A stretch of DNA of 64,000 nt from Roseateles terrae (GTDB lineage: Bacteria; Pseudomonadota; Gammaproteobacteria; Burkholderiales; Burkholderiaceae_C): the NCBI RefSeq assembly GCF_014192155.1, contig NZ_JACHXO010000002.1, positions 310,001 to 374,000 of the forward strand, given 5' to 3'. Shown here piece after piece: positions 28,073 to 36,670 of the stretch (position 1 is the stretch's first letter; the number at the start of each line of letters is the position of its first letter). A model generated the notes under the pieces. The model was not told the DNA's origin, ran no database searches, and saw nothing but the letters and a program-made list of their open reading frames with translations. A program made the position numbers and the translations under genes.

Positions 28073-29536
28073 TCAGACCATCACGCCCAGCGTGCGCGGC
28101 GTTTTCCAGCGACCGCGGGTGAAGTCGGGGAAGTCCTTGGCGTTGCCGCGGTCCGCCACCGACTCGCAGGACAGCGGCAGCACCGCCGACCACGCCGCGG
28201 CGTCGTAGACATCCTGATCCATCGGCAGGCCCTGGCGCAGGTTGTAGATGACGCGCCACATCATGACGAAGTCCATGCCGCCCGCGCCGCCCTGCTGCGC
28301 CTGGGCACCGAGCTGCTTCCACAGCGGATGGTCAAAGCGCTCGAACCAGGGCTTCATGTCACTGTCCCATTCCCGCGAGGCTTCCCGGTTGCCGCTGGGC
28401 GTCATCAGCTTGCGGCCATCCATCATGTCGATGGCGATGCGGTCCGGGAATCCGCTGAACACCCCATTGGTTCCGACCACCGTGTTGAGCCGCGAATACG
28501 GCCGCGGCGTGGTGGTGTCATGTTGCAGCAGGATGGTCCGGCCGGAGGCGCACTTGATCACGCTGGTGTTCACATCCCCGGTGATGTAGGGCAGGCGCGC
28601 ATGCGGGTGGCCGGGCGGCAGCTCCCGGCTGGCGTAGGCCGCCAGGCCGCGGGCGTTGGAGCTTTGCGAGTTCAGATATTCGAAGCGGTCGCCGCGCTGG
28701 ATGTTGAAGTACTGCGCCACCGGCCCGAGGCCGTGGGTGGGATAGAGATTGCCGTTGAGCTGCGCATACCGCAGGCTGCGCCAGGACCCGGGGCCGCGCT
28801 CGACGTCCTTGAGCTGCTGACGCAGATCGTGGAAGTAGGCGCCCTCGGCATGCACCAGCTCACCGAACAGCCCCTGGCGGATCATGTTCAGCAGCATCAT
28901 CTCCTGCCGGCCGTAGCAGCAGCTCTCCAGCATCATGCAGTGGCGCTGGGTGGCTTCGGAGGTGTCCACCAGCAGCCAGGCTTCATTGAGCGTCACGGCG
29001 GCCGGGGTTTCAACAAAGACGTGTTTTCCGGATCGCATCGCCGCCACCGCCATCGGCGTGTGCAGCTCCCAGGGGGTGGCGATCACGACCGCGTCCACAT
29101 CGCTGCGACCGATCAGCCGCTCCCAGGCGCCCGAACTCCCGGTGATGACCTCCGGCCGCGGGGCATGCGCCTGGTTGATCAGCGCCAGGGTCTTGTCGAT
29201 GGCGACGGCATCGATGTCCGCAATGGCGGTGATGCGCGCGCCTTCGATGCGGCATAGCGTCTGCGCCAGCTCCGCACCGCGCTGCCCGACCCCGATCAGG
29301 CCCAGACGCACCTCCGGCAGCGGCGCCGCCTTCAGGCCCATCACCGGCTTGCTGGCCACGGGCTGCGGCGCCAGCGTGCTGCCGGTGGCGCATCCCGCGA
29401 GCGCGGCGGCGGCAGCGGTGCCGAGCAGGCTGCCCAGCATGCGGCGGCGGTCCGGTTGTTCCGGAGAGGCGCTAGAGGCGCTAAAAGCGTTAGAGCCATA
29501 TGCGTGCTGAGGGTCGGGCCGGTCTTGATCTTCCAT
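28073..29536 (-). CDS. Gfo/Idh/MocA oxidoreductase, GH109-like, Tat lipoprotein
   Basis: A 487-residue protein. Residues about 24-45 (DRRRMLGSLL, an Ala-rich stretch, then LAGC) combine a twin-arginine-type signal with a lipobox, so export as a lipoprotein is likely. The Rossmann motif GLIGVGQRGAELA follows. GNLYPTHGLGPVAQYFNI matches GH109 enzymes, which cleave terminal alpha-GalNAc through an NAD-dependent elimination mechanism. Substrate and retained cofactor are inferred. AGGAG stands 9 nt before ATG 29536 but abuts the ATG at 29545, so the former is preferred. No other glycosidase lies nearby. Confidence 0.87.
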   Translation of the reverse strand: MEDQDRPDPQHAYGSNAFSASSASPEQPDRRRMLGSLLGTAAAAALAGCATGSTLAPQPVASKPVMGLKAAPLPEVRLGLIGVGQRGAELAQTLCRIEGARITAIADIDAVAIDKTLALINQAHAPRPEVITGSSGAWERLIGRSDVDAVVIATPWELHTPMAVAAMRSGKHVFVETPAAVTLNEAWLLVDTSEATQRHCMMLESCCYGRQEMMLLNMIRQGLFGELVHAEGAYFHDLRQQLKDVERGPGSWRSLRYAQLNGNLYPTHGLGPVAQYFNIQRGDRFEYLNSQSSNARGLAAYASRELPPGHPHARLPYITGDVNTSVIKCASGRTILLQHDTTTPRPYSRLNTVVGTNGVFSGFPDRIAIDMMDGRKLMTPSGNREASREWDSDMKPWFERFDHPLWKQLGAQAQQGGAGGMDFVMMWRVIYNLRQGLPMDQDVYDAAAWSAVLPLSCESVADRGNAKDFPDFTRGRWKTPRTLGVMV

Positions 29537-29595
29537 CGTGCGCATCTCCTGCGTCTTGTGCCGCGCGATGATACGGGCGCCGCGACAATCACCCC

Positions 29596-30231
29596 ATGTC
29601 CAACGACCTTCCCCTGATGCATGTGGACGCACAGCGCATCATCATCCACAAACCGGCCGGTCTGCTGGCCGTGCCCGGCCGTGGCGAAGACAAGCAGGAC
29701 TGCGCCTGGCACCGCGTGCGCGACGTGTTTGCGGACGCGCTGGTGGTGCATCGGCTGGATCAGGCGACATCCGGCCTGCTGGTCTTTGCGCGCGGCGAAG
29801 CGATGCAGCGCGCCCTCAGCGACGCCTTTGCGCAGCGGCAGGTGGACAAACGCTACGAAGCCGTGGTCAGTGGTCGGGTGGACCGGGACCAGTTCGACAT
29901 CGACCTGCCCCTGATCGCCGACTGGCCCAACCGCCCTCGGCAGAAGGTGGACTTCGACATCGGCAAACCGAGCCTGACCCGGGTCACCGTGGTGGCGCGG
30001 GATCCGCAGGGGCAGTCCTCGCGCCTGTGGCTGGAGCCGGTCACCGGCCGTTCCCACCAGCTGCGGGTGCACCTGATGGCCTGCGGCCATCCCATCCTGG
30101 GGGACACGCTGTATGCCGCGGAGGAGGTGCAGGCGCAGGCGCCGCGTTTGCTGCTCCATGCCCGCGACCTGTCGCTGCCCGCCCTGCTCGGCGAAGCCGC
30201 CCTCACCCTTCATTGCCCCGTCGATTTTTGA
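29596..30231 (+). CDS. RluA-family pseudouridine synthase
   Basis: A 211-residue enzyme that isomerises uridine to pseudouridine in rRNA and/or tRNA. The catalytic motif HRLDQATSG has Asp55. KRYEAVVSG and the C-terminal GRSHQLRVHLMACGHPILGD are RluA-class signatures. There is no N-terminal S4 domain, which resembles E. coli RluA (23S U746 and tRNA U32) more than RluC or RluD; the exact target remains inferred. An SDR gene follows 9 nt downstream. Confidence 0.9.
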   Translation: MSNDLPLMHVDAQRIIIHKPAGLLAVPGRGEDKQDCAWHRVRDVFADALVVHRLDQATSGLLVFARGEAMQRALSDAFAQRQVDKRYEAVVSGRVDRDQFDIDLPLIADWPNRPRQKVDFDIGKPSLTRVTVVARDPQGQSSRLWLEPVTGRSHQLRVHLMACGHPILGDTLYAAEEVQAQAPRLLLHARDLSLPALLGEAALTLHCPVDF

Positions 30232-30240
30232 GGAGTTCCC

Positions 30241-31062
30241 ATGGTTGATTCCGTTGCTTCCCCGGCCGCCTCTGCGGACGCCACCAGCGCCCAAGGCCGC
30301 ACCCTGACCCTGATCACCGGCAGCTCGCGCGGCCTGGGTGAGGCGCTGGCCCGCGAATGCCTGCTGGCCGGCCATCAGGTGATCGGCATTGCCCGCGGCC
30401 GCAGTGACGCCCTGGAACAGTTCGCCCGCGAACAGGGCGGCGCAAGCTTGCAGCAGTGGCAGGCCGACCTGGCCGAGCCATTGATCATCGCCCGGCATCT
30501 CGGCGACTGGCTGCGCACCCAGCCGCAGGACTGGGCCGCGGTGAACCTGATCAACAACGCGGGAGTGATCCCCACCCCCGGGCCGGTGGAGGCCAGCACG
30601 CTGGAGGCGCTGTCGGGTGCGCTTCGGGTGGGTCTGGAGGCGACGCTGCTCATCAGCGCGGTGTTCCTGGAAGCCACCGGGGCATGGCCGGGCGACCGCC
30701 GCATCCTCAACATCTCGTCCGGACTGGGGCGCCGGGCGATGGCCGGTTCCGCTGCCTATTGCGCGGCGAAGGCTGGCATGGACAACCTGAGCCGGGCCAT
30801 GGCGCTGGATGAGGAGGTCAAGGCGACGCAGGGACGTCCGTTCGCCCGCGTGGTGTCGCTGGCGCCGGGCATCATCGATACCGACATGCAGGCCACCATC
30901 CGCGGCGGCGCGTCGGACGGCTTCCCGGACCGGGACCGCTTCGTCGCCTTCAAGACCGAAGGTCAGCTGGCCAGCGCCACCGACACCGCGCGCAAGGTGC
31001 TGAAGTGGCTGTCCAGAAACGACTTCGGCCAGCAGGTGCTGGCCGATGTGCGGGAAGCGTGA
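30241..31062 (+). CDS. Short-chain dehydrogenase/reductase
   Basis: A 273-residue classical SDR. The N-terminal cofactor motif is TGSSRGLGEALA, NNAG is present, and the catalytic Ser (NISSGLG) and Tyr-x3-Lys (AAYCAAKAG) are intact. A 19-residue Ala/Ser extension precedes the Rossmann fold. The proportions and SNLxLI-type strand pattern resemble sepiapterin-reductase-like or YciK-like members; the substrate is unknown. GAGGAG stands before the ATG, and the gene is probably co-transcribed with the pseudouridine synthase. Confidence 0.86.
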   Translation: MVDSVASPAASADATSAQGRTLTLITGSSRGLGEALARECLLAGHQVIGIARGRSDALEQFAREQGGASLQQWQADLAEPLIIARHLGDWLRTQPQDWAAVNLINNAGVIPTPGPVEASTLEALSGALRVGLEATLLISAVFLEATGAWPGDRRILNISSGLGRRAMAGSAAYCAAKAGMDNLSRAMALDEEVKATQGRPFARVVSLAPGIIDTDMQATIRGGASDGFPDRDRFVAFKTEGQLASATDTARKVLKWLSRNDFGQQVLADVREA

Positions 31063-31148
31063 CGGGGGTCTGACGTCGCTCCTTCGGGGGTGATCGAGGC
31101 TCGTGCAGACCGCTGGAAGCGGTTCGCGGCTTGCGACTGCGTGCGTCG

Positions 31149-32138
31149 TCAGCCCAGCATGTTGGCGGCGCGCAGAAGGCCCATCAGCAGCATCCACAGC
31201 ACGACCGAGCGCCACACCAGACCCACCACGCTTTGCAGGTGACCCAGTTGCGGCGGTTGTCCGCCCGTGGAGCCTTCAGCGCGGGTGGCATCCATGTCGC
31301 CGCCTGCTTCGAAGGTCTTGCTGCGGTCCGGCGTCACTCCAGGCGCCGCGCTGCCGCCCAACTGGACGCCCACCGCCCCCGCCGCAGCGGCGAGGATGAT
31401 GCCTTCGTTGCTGTGCGCCCACAGGGCCGCATCCCGGCGCCAGCCGTTCACCGCTTCCTCGAAATTGCCGACGATGGCAAAGCCGGTGGCGGTCAGACGG
31501 GCCGGTACATGATCGATCAAACCAAACAGACGACGCGACAGATGCATCAGGCGTTCATTGGTCGGTGCATCCAGCGTGCGGCTCTTGAAGGCCCAGTAGC
31601 GGCCCGCGAATTCGGCCATCCGGTACAGCACCGCGCCAGCCGGGCCCAGGCCCAGCGCGGACAGCAGCACGAACCAGAAGAACACACCGAACACATGCCG
31701 GTGCGCCGCCAGCAGCGAATGCTCCAGCACATGGCGCAGCAGTTCGGTCCGCGGCAGTTCGCTGGCGTCCAGGTGACGCCATTCCGCCAGCAGCCGGCGG
31801 GCTTCCAGTTCGTCGCCGCGCTCCAGCGCGTCCCGAATGTCGGTGAAGTAATGGCTGAACTGCCGGAAGCCCAGGGTCAGGTAGAGCACCAGCACATCCA
31901 GCAGCAGGGACAGCACCAGGCTGTAGCGGTGCAGCACCATGGCCAACAGGCCGACCAGCAGTGCCGGACCGACCACCGTGATGGACCAGACCACCGCCGC
32001 ATGATGCGAGCGGCCGGCGTCGAAATTACGCCCCGTCCAGCGCACCCAGGCAATCATGCCTTGATGGACAGGATTGCCGTGCGGCAGAGGCTTGAGCTGC
32101 TCGCAAATCAGTGCGAGCAAGACCGCGATGAGGTTCAT
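31149..32138 (-). CDS. CobD/CbiB-like integral membrane protein
   Basis: A 329-residue protein with helices near the N-terminus, at about 45-90, 150-185 and at the C-terminus. It resembles the CobD/CbiB family, whose members make adenosylcobinamide, and AmpE-like relatives. LGFRQFSHYFTDIRDALERGDELEARRLL and FEEAVNGWRRDAALW are typical of the betaproteobacterial paralogue usually found outside cobalamin operons. No cobalamin gene is present here, so a role in B12 synthesis is doubtful. Confidence 0.85.
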   Translation of the reverse strand: MNLIAVLLALICEQLKPLPHGNPVHQGMIAWVRWTGRNFDAGRSHHAAVVWSITVVGPALLVGLLAMVLHRYSLVLSLLLDVLVLYLTLGFRQFSHYFTDIRDALERGDELEARRLLAEWRHLDASELPRTELLRHVLEHSLLAAHRHVFGVFFWFVLLSALGLGPAGAVLYRMAEFAGRYWAFKSRTLDAPTNERLMHLSRRLFGLIDHVPARLTATGFAIVGNFEEAVNGWRRDAALWAHSNEGIILAAAAGAVGVQLGGSAAPGVTPDRSKTFEAGGDMDATRAEGSTGGQPPQLGHLQSVVGLVWRSVVLWMLLMGLLRAANMLG

Positions 32139-32189
32139 GGCCCGGGATGATAGCGGGACACCGGCGGACCGAGCCGCAATCGAGCGGAT

Positions 32190-32996
32190 TCAGACCTGCA
32201 GGAAGCGATACAGATTGCGTAGCATGGCGGCCGTCGCACCCCAGATGAAGAATTCGCGCGCGGCGGACGCGGGGTGACCCGCACTTGCAAGACCTGCCCC
32301 CGTCCAAGGCATGGAGAGGAACTGACGGTGACCACCGTCCCACTCGACACGGTGGCGGCGGTGATGGGCCGGGTTCATCAGGAAGGCCAGCGGCACTTCG
32401 AAGGCTTCGGCCACCTCGCCGGTGTCCAGCCGCAGATCGAAGGACGGCTGCACCAGGGCGACCACCGGCGTCACCTCATAGGCGGTCACGGTCCGATACA
32501 ACGGCAGTTGGCCGAGGATGTCCACCAGCGTCTCCGGCAGGCCGATTTCCTCGTGCGCTTCCCGCAGGGCGGTGCGTTCCGGCGAGCCGTCTTCCGGCTC
32601 GGCTCGGCCCCCGGGGAAGCTGATCTGACCGGCATGGTCGCGCAGATGCGCGGTGCGCTGGGTGAGCAACACCGACAGGCCCTGCGCCCGTTGCACCAGC
32701 GGCACCAGCACCGACGCCTGGGTCGGCGGGCGGTCGGACAGCCACGCGCCGTCGCCGGGAATCTCCGGATCAAACGGCGGCGGACGCATAAAGCGCTCTC
32801 GCAGGGCCTCGGCCGTCAGACGCTCCGCCGGCACGGCCGGCAGATGGGCGTCGGTCCCGGTGACAGGCACCAGCCAGGGCTCCTTCAGTGCGGGCCGCAC
32901 CGGCGAGGCGGCAGCGGGAGCGCGGGGGGCAGGCGAAGCTGGCAGGTCGAGCGTGCCAGGCGAGTCGGGGGCGTGACGGTTCGGCAGCGTGGGCAT
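32190..32996 (-). CDS. NUDIX hydrolase, CoA pyrophosphatase type
   Basis: A 268-residue NUDIX protein. The Nudix box G-x5-E-x7-REUxEExGU is read in GGRAEPEDGSPERTALREAH and the following EEIGLP. The preceding LLTQRTAHLRDHAGQISFPGG matches NudL/CoAse proteins, which hydrolyse CoA and acyl-CoA to 3',5'-ADP and phosphopantetheine. The N-terminal ~90 residues are Pro/Ala-rich and non-conserved. The ATG at 32996 lacks a good ribosome site and the true start may lie further in. Confidence 0.88.
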   Translation of the reverse strand: MPTLPNRHAPDSPGTLDLPASPAPRAPAAASPVRPALKEPWLVPVTGTDAHLPAVPAERLTAEALRERFMRPPPFDPEIPGDGAWLSDRPPTQASVLVPLVQRAQGLSVLLTQRTAHLRDHAGQISFPGGRAEPEDGSPERTALREAHEEIGLPETLVDILGQLPLYRTVTAYEVTPVVALVQPSFDLRLDTGEVAEAFEVPLAFLMNPAHHRRHRVEWDGGHRQFLSMPWTGAGLASAGHPASAAREFFIWGATAAMLRNLYRFLQV

Positions 32997-33034
32997 GAAA
33001 AGGATGGAGAGCGCGCCTGAGTATGCCGGGAAAG

Positions 33035-33070
33035 AAAAAACCGCTCCGAGGCCAGGCCTTGGAGCGGTTT
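33035..33070 (-). terminator. Intrinsic terminator of the rpsP-rimM-trmD-rplS operon
   Basis: AAACCGCTCC (33038-33047) pairs with GGAGCGGTTT (33061-33070), and on the minus strand the stem ends in a TTTTTTCTTT run. It lies about 50 bp beyond the rplS stop. Confidence 0.88.
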
Positions 33071-33116
33071 GCTTGGGCACCGGCCAAAGCCGGAATCCAG
33101 GAGCAGCAGCCAGAAC

Positions 33117-33470
33117 TTAGGCCAGCTTTTCCTTGATACGTGCCGACTTGCCCGAACGCTGACGCAGGTAGTACAGCTTGGCACGACGGACGTCACCACG
33201 ACGCTTGACTTCGATCGAAGCGATCAGCGGGCTGTAGGTCTGGAACGTACGCTCCACGCCTTCGCCGCTCGAGATCTTGCGAACGATGAAGTTGGAGTTC
33301 AGGCCGCGGTTGCGCTTGGCAATCACGACGCCTTCGTAGGCCTGCACCCGCTTGCGGGTACCTTCCACCACGTTCACGTTCACGATGACGGTGTCACCGG
33401 GGCCGAAAGCAGGGATGGTCTTGTTCAGGCGAGCAATTTCTTCTTGCTCGAGGATCTGGATCAGGTTCAC
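33117..33470 (-). CDS. rplS: 50S ribosomal protein L19
   Basis: A 117-residue ribosomal protein at the 30S-50S interface. [35 protein letters not shown] and [14 protein letters not shown] are characteristic. Translation should start at GTG 33470, since AAGGAG stands just upstream and the family begins at this point; the in-frame ATG 40 codons earlier encodes no conserved sequence. Last gene of the rpsP-rimM-trmD-rplS set, 260 bp from trmD. Confidence 0.96.
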   Translation of the reverse strand: MNLIQILEQEEIARLNKTIPAFGPGDTVIVNVNVVEGTRKRVQAYEGVVIAKRNRGLNSNFIVRKISSGEGVERTFQTYSPLIASIEVKRRGDVRRAKLYYLRQRSGKSARIKEKLA

Positions 33471-33710
33471 AAATAACTCCTTGTGATCGTGCCCGCGCAA
33501 ATGCGTTGTCAGAGTCACCTTGCAGCGGGATGTCAGCATTGCTGGCATCCGCCCTTGAGGCGCTCTGGGGGGCTCCTGGATTTGATTCAAAGGCTTGATT
33601 CAAGCCGGAGCACCGCCGTGGTAGACCCCGAGGAATTCGAGGTCAGGCCGGACAGAGGATCGGGAAAGCCCGCGATTATAGACAGGGATCAGGCCGCCAG
33701 GATAGCGCAA

Positions 33711-33749
33711 AGCCCCGAAATTCCGGGGATTCAGCGCTTTTTCGGGGCT
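33711..33749 (-). terminator. Hairpin overlapping the trmD stop codon
   Basis: AGCCCCGAAA at 33711-33720 pairs with TTTCGGGGCT at 33740-33749, enclosing the trmD stop codon. The T run after the stem is short (TTTGC), so it may attenuate rather than fully stop transcription between trmD and rplS. Confidence 0.45.
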
Positions 33750-34711
33750 GTCCGGGCCACGCTGCCGCCGCTGTGGCCGGTGTTGGACTTGCCAACCGGC
33801 GCACCTCGGGCGGCGTCTTTGACGCCTGCCTGACTGCTCGCCCGCCCAGAACCGGTCTCGCCTGCCAGGCCGGCCAGGAAGGTCTCGTCCTTGCGGCTGA
33901 GCTTGCCGTCCCGGCGGGCGGCTTCAATCAGCTCCGGACGACGCTGCAGCGTCAGCGCCAGCGAGCGCTCCCGACGCCACCGCGCAATGTCCGCATGATG
34001 GCCAGACAGGAGCACCGGCGGGACGGACTGCGGGCCGGCGGGCGTGTCCAGCACCTCGGGGCGGCTGTAATGCGGGCAGTCCAGCAGCCCGTCAGAAAAA
34101 CTGTCCTGCTGGTGGGACGCCGCGTCGTTCAGCACGCCCTCCTGCAAACGGGTCACCGCGTCCAGCAGCGCCAGCGCCGGCAGTTCCCCGCCGGAGAGCA
34201 CGAAGTCGCCCAGGCTGACTTCCATCGTCACGTGACGATCCAGAAAGCGCTGGTCGATGCCTTCATAACGGCCGCAGAGCAGGATCGCCCCAGGGCCGGC
34301 GGCCAGTTCACGCACCAGCGCCTGGTCCATGTGCCGCCCGGTCGGGCTGAAGTGGATGACCACCGGCGTGCCAGTCACGGGCGGGAGGGCCGCCTCTGGC
34401 GTCGCGGGTGTTGCTTCAACGGCCGCTTCAGCAGCTGTCATTGCCGCTGTCATTGCCGCTGTCATTGCCGCAGCGGCGCGGTCCGCCCGCACAGCGGTGA
34501 TCGCCCGCTCCAGCGGCTCGACCAGCATCACCATGCCTGGCCCGCCGCCGTAGGGGCGGTCATCCACCCGGCGATAGTTGTCTTCGGCGTAGTCGCGCAG
34601 CGGCCACAGGCGGACGTCCACCTGGCGGCTCTCATACGCTCGGCGCGTCACCCCGACACGCAAAAAGGGCTCGAAGAGCTCCGGGAACAGGGTGATGACG
34701 TCAAAGCGCAT
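33731..34711 (-). CDS. trmD: tRNA (guanine37-N1)-methyltransferase TrmD
   Basis: TrmD makes m1G37 in tRNAs, preventing frameshifts. The SPOUT knot elements are present: [36 protein letters not shown] and [16 protein letters not shown]. The protein is 326 residues against about 255 in E. coli. One excess is an Ala/Thr-rich insertion of about 25-30 residues after [11 protein letters not shown], encoded by three 12-bp tandem repeats. The other is a C-terminal basic tail of about 45 residues. The insertion falls in a linker just before the knot strand [10 protein letters not shown], so activity should survive. Starts 3 nt after rimM. Confidence 0.95.
   Translation of the reverse strand: MRFDVITLFPELFEPFLRVGVTRRAYESRQVDVRLWPLRDYAEDNYRRVDDRPYGGGPGMVMLVEPLERAITAVRADRAAAAMTAAMTAAMTAAEAAVEATPATPEAALPPVTGTPVVIHFSPTGRHMDQALVRELAAGPGAILLCGRYEGIDQRFLDRHVTMEVSLGDFVLSGGELPALALLDAVTRLQEGVLNDAASHQQDSFSDGLLDCPHYSRPEVLDTPAGPQSVPPVLLSGHHADIARWRRERSLALTLQRRPELIEAARRDGKLSRKDETFLAGLAGETGSGRASSQAGVKDAARGAPVGKSNTGHSGGSVARTAPKKR
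34434..34469. repeat. 12-bp in-frame tandem repeat x3 inside trmD
   Basis: Three exact copies of GCTGTCATTGCC lie head to tail. Read on the coding strand they encode AMTA repeats in TrmD. A unit divisible by three allows copy-number change without frameshift. Confidence 0.9.
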
Positions 34712-34714
34712 CGA

Positions 34715-35344
34715 TCAGTAGTCCAGACCCCACTCCACCGTGATGCGACGGGCGGCCATGTCCACATCGCCCACATAGGCGGAGACAAAGGGGATCAGGA
34801 TTTCCTGCTCGGGCTTGACCGGCGGGGTCAGACCGGGCGGCACGATGCGCAGGACGCTGTGCGGGCCGGTGTCGATCAGGTCCGTGACTTCGCCGAGGGT
34901 CTGGCCTTCGTGGTTCACCACGGTCAGGCCGATCAGGTCGATCCAGTAGAACTCGTCCGGATCGGTCTCGGGGAAGGTGGAGCGCGAAACGAAGATGCGT
35001 GCCCCCTTGAGCGCTTCGGCCGCACTGCGGTCCGACACGCCTTCGGCCTGGGCGACGATGCCGTCCCCATGGTCACGCACCGAAAGAATCTTGAGCAGCG
35101 GCGGGACGGGGGTCCCGGCTGTGGAAGCCGCTGAAGCACCTGGGCGGGGCGGCGCGCCGTTCACCCGTTCGCTGGGTTTGAGAAACCAGCGGCGGGCATT
35201 GAACAGGGCGTCGGCATCGGCGGAATGGGACAGGATCTTGATCCAGCCCTTGATGCCCCAGGCGTCCAGCACACGCCCGACTTCGATGGCATCCTCGGGC
35301 AGGGCCGTCGGCTGGTCATCGATCAGATCGGGCGCGGTTTTCAT
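34715..35344 (-). CDS. rimM: 16S rRNA processing protein RimM
   Basis: A 209-residue maturation factor that binds ribosomal protein S19 and helps late assembly of the 30S head. The N-terminal domain starts EVGRVLDAWGIKGWIKI; the PRC-barrel domain includes EFYWIDLIGLTVVNHEGQTLGEV and LIPFVSAYVGDVDMAARRITVEW. A Pro/Ala/Gly-rich insertion of about 25 residues (around 65-85) makes it longer than E. coli RimM (182). It sits between rpsP (14 nt away) and trmD (3 nt away). Confidence 0.95.
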   Translation of the reverse strand: MKTAPDLIDDQPTALPEDAIEVGRVLDAWGIKGWIKILSHSADADALFNARRWFLKPSERVNGAPPRPGASAASTAGTPVPPLLKILSVRDHGDGIVAQAEGVSDRSAAEALKGARIFVSRSTFPETDPDEFYWIDLIGLTVVNHEGQTLGEVTDLIDTGPHSVLRIVPPGLTPPVKPEQEILIPFVSAYVGDVDMAARRITVEWGLDY

Positions 35345-35358
35345 TGACGTGTGTCTAC

Positions 35359-35628
35359 TTAGGCAGCAGCGGCCGGAGCGACGGCAGCCTTCTTGGCCAC
35401 GTCCACCAGGCGGGCGACGGAAGGCGACAGCTGAGCGCCCACGCCGACCCAGTAAGCCACGCGGTCTTGCGCCACGCGCAGCGATTCCGCAGCACCGGAA
35501 GCCACGGGGTTGTAAAAGCCCACGCGTTCGATGAAACGGCCGTCACGGCGGTTGCGGCTGTCGGTCACCACCAGGTTGTAGAACGGACGCTTCTTGGAGC
35601 CGCCGCGGGAGAGTCGAATCACGACCAT
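35359..35628 (-). CDS. rpsP: 30S ribosomal protein S16
   Basis: An 89-residue ribosomal protein, start [20 protein letters not shown], with [21 protein letters not shown] before ATG 35628 sets the start. The Ala-rich C-terminus ([12 protein letters not shown]) is a common lineage-specific tail. First gene of the rpsP-rimM-trmD-rplS operon. Confidence 0.97.
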   Translation of the reverse strand: MVVIRLSRGGSKKRPFYNLVVTDSRNRRDGRFIERVGFYNPVASGAAESLRVAQDRVAYWVGVGAQLSPSVARLVDVAKKAAVAPAAAA

Positions 35629-35751
35629 GATCAATCCTTCAGTGTTTTCTAGCGTTCCACCGCACCAGGGAGACACACAGGGGCAAGCAGATCAGGAACA
35701 AAAGTTCAGGGCGTGGTGCGCGTGTCGGGCACTTCAATTCCACGCAAAGAC

Positions 35752-35781
35752 TCTAAGATGGCGCTGTAGATACGCTGTCAG
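35752..35781 (-). promoter_or_regulatory. Candidate rpsP promoter
   Basis: On the minus strand CTGACA (35781-35776) and CTTAGA (35757-35752) are separated by 18 bp. The start point would lie about 115 bp upstream of the rpsP ATG. The -10 match is poor, so this is a weak call. Confidence 0.3.
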
Positions 35782-35853
35782 CCACCCAAAACCACATCCG
35801 GCGTCCTCCTTCGAGGACTCACCCCATCCTGGGATCACCCCAACCAGAGGTCA

Positions 35854-35913
35854 CCCGTTCTTGAGGTCCCCCGTTCTTGGGATCACCCGTTCTTGGGATC
35901 ACCCGTTCTGGGG
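35854..35913. repeat. 16-bp tandem repeat, about 3.75 copies
   Basis: Units of CCCGTTCTTGGGATCA lie head to tail: one diverged copy, two exact copies at 35870-35901, then a partial copy CCCGTTCTGGGG. More degenerate CCTGGGATCACCCC-like units precede it from 35823. The region is non-coding, upstream of both rpsP and the GNAT gene. Confidence 0.85.
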
Positions 35914-36004
35914 TTCATTGAATGTGCTTTGAGGCGACACCTGTCAGCCAGCGCCAAAACCGGGCATTATAAACTCGGGTTTGACGCTTTGTCCTCCTTC
36001 TCCA

Positions 36005-36670
36005 ATGACCACATCCCCAAGCAGTACCGCTCCCCTCGTCATTCGTCCCAGCATGGAAGGCGATATTCCCGCCATCCAGCAGATTTACGAGCATGCGGTG
36101 CTCCACGGCACCGGCACTTTCGAGACCGACGTGCCGGACCGTGCCGAGATGGCGCGCCGGCGCACCGAGGTGCTCAGCCGCAGCCTGCCCTACCTGGTGG
36201 CCGAGCGGGACGGTCAGGTGCTGGGCTACGCCTATGCCAACTATTTCCGCCCCCGGCTGGCTTACCGCTACTTCGTCGAGGATTCGATCTATCTGTCTCC
36301 GCAGGCCCAGGGCCAGGGCATCGGCCGGTTGCTGCTGGCCGAGCTGATCGCCCGCTGCGAGGCCGCGGGCGCCCGCCAGATGATCGCGGTGATCGGCGAT
36401 TCGCAGAATCAGGGCTCCATCGGCGTGCACAAGACCCTGGGTTTTGAACAGAACGGCGTGCTGAAGTCCGCCGGCTGGAAGTTTGGCCGATGGCTGGATG
36501 TGGTGATGATGCAGCGTCAGCTGGGTCAGGGCGACACCACCAGCCCGACGGCCTCGCCGGCCGCCGCGCCTGCGCAGACCGCGACCGCTTCCACACCGAC
36601 TGCTTCTGCAACGTCGGCAACACCGGCGACGCCCGCCACCCCTGCTGCGGACCCCGCCCCCACCGCATGA
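36005..36670 (+). CDS. GNAT N-acetyltransferase (phosphinothricin acetyltransferase-like)
   Basis: A 221-residue protein with a GNAT domain of about 165 residues. Family landmarks are IQQIYEHAVLHGTGTFETDVP, the strand region YFRPRLAYRYFVEDSIYL, the acetyl-CoA loop QGQGIGRLLLAELI, and GSIGVHKTLGFEQNGV. Such enzymes acetylate phosphinothricin or methionine sulfoximine/sulfone; the native substrate is unproven. The last ~50 residues are a Pro/Ala/Thr-rich low-complexity tail. The stop overlaps the next start by 4 nt. Confidence 0.88.
   Translation: MTTSPSSTAPLVIRPSMEGDIPAIQQIYEHAVLHGTGTFETDVPDRAEMARRRTEVLSRSLPYLVAERDGQVLGYAYANYFRPRLAYRYFVEDSIYLSPQAQGQGIGRLLLAELIARCEAAGARQMIAVIGDSQNQGSIGVHKTLGFEQNGVLKSAGWKFGRWLDVVMMQRQLGQGDTTSPTASPAAAPAQTATASTPTASATSATPATPATPAADPAPTA

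Larger units (their letters stand above)
35629..36004. other. Divergent intergenic region (376 bp) between rpsP and the GNAT gene
   Basis: It contains a weak rpsP promoter candidate at 35752-35781 and a 16-bp tandem repeat at 35854-35913 with diverged copies upstream. No gene is supported in it. Confidence 0.55.

Noticed and set aside
35823-35913. Short repeats considered as a CRISPR array
   Set aside because: The units are directly adjacent with no unique spacers and no cas genes are present; it is a simple tandem repeat.
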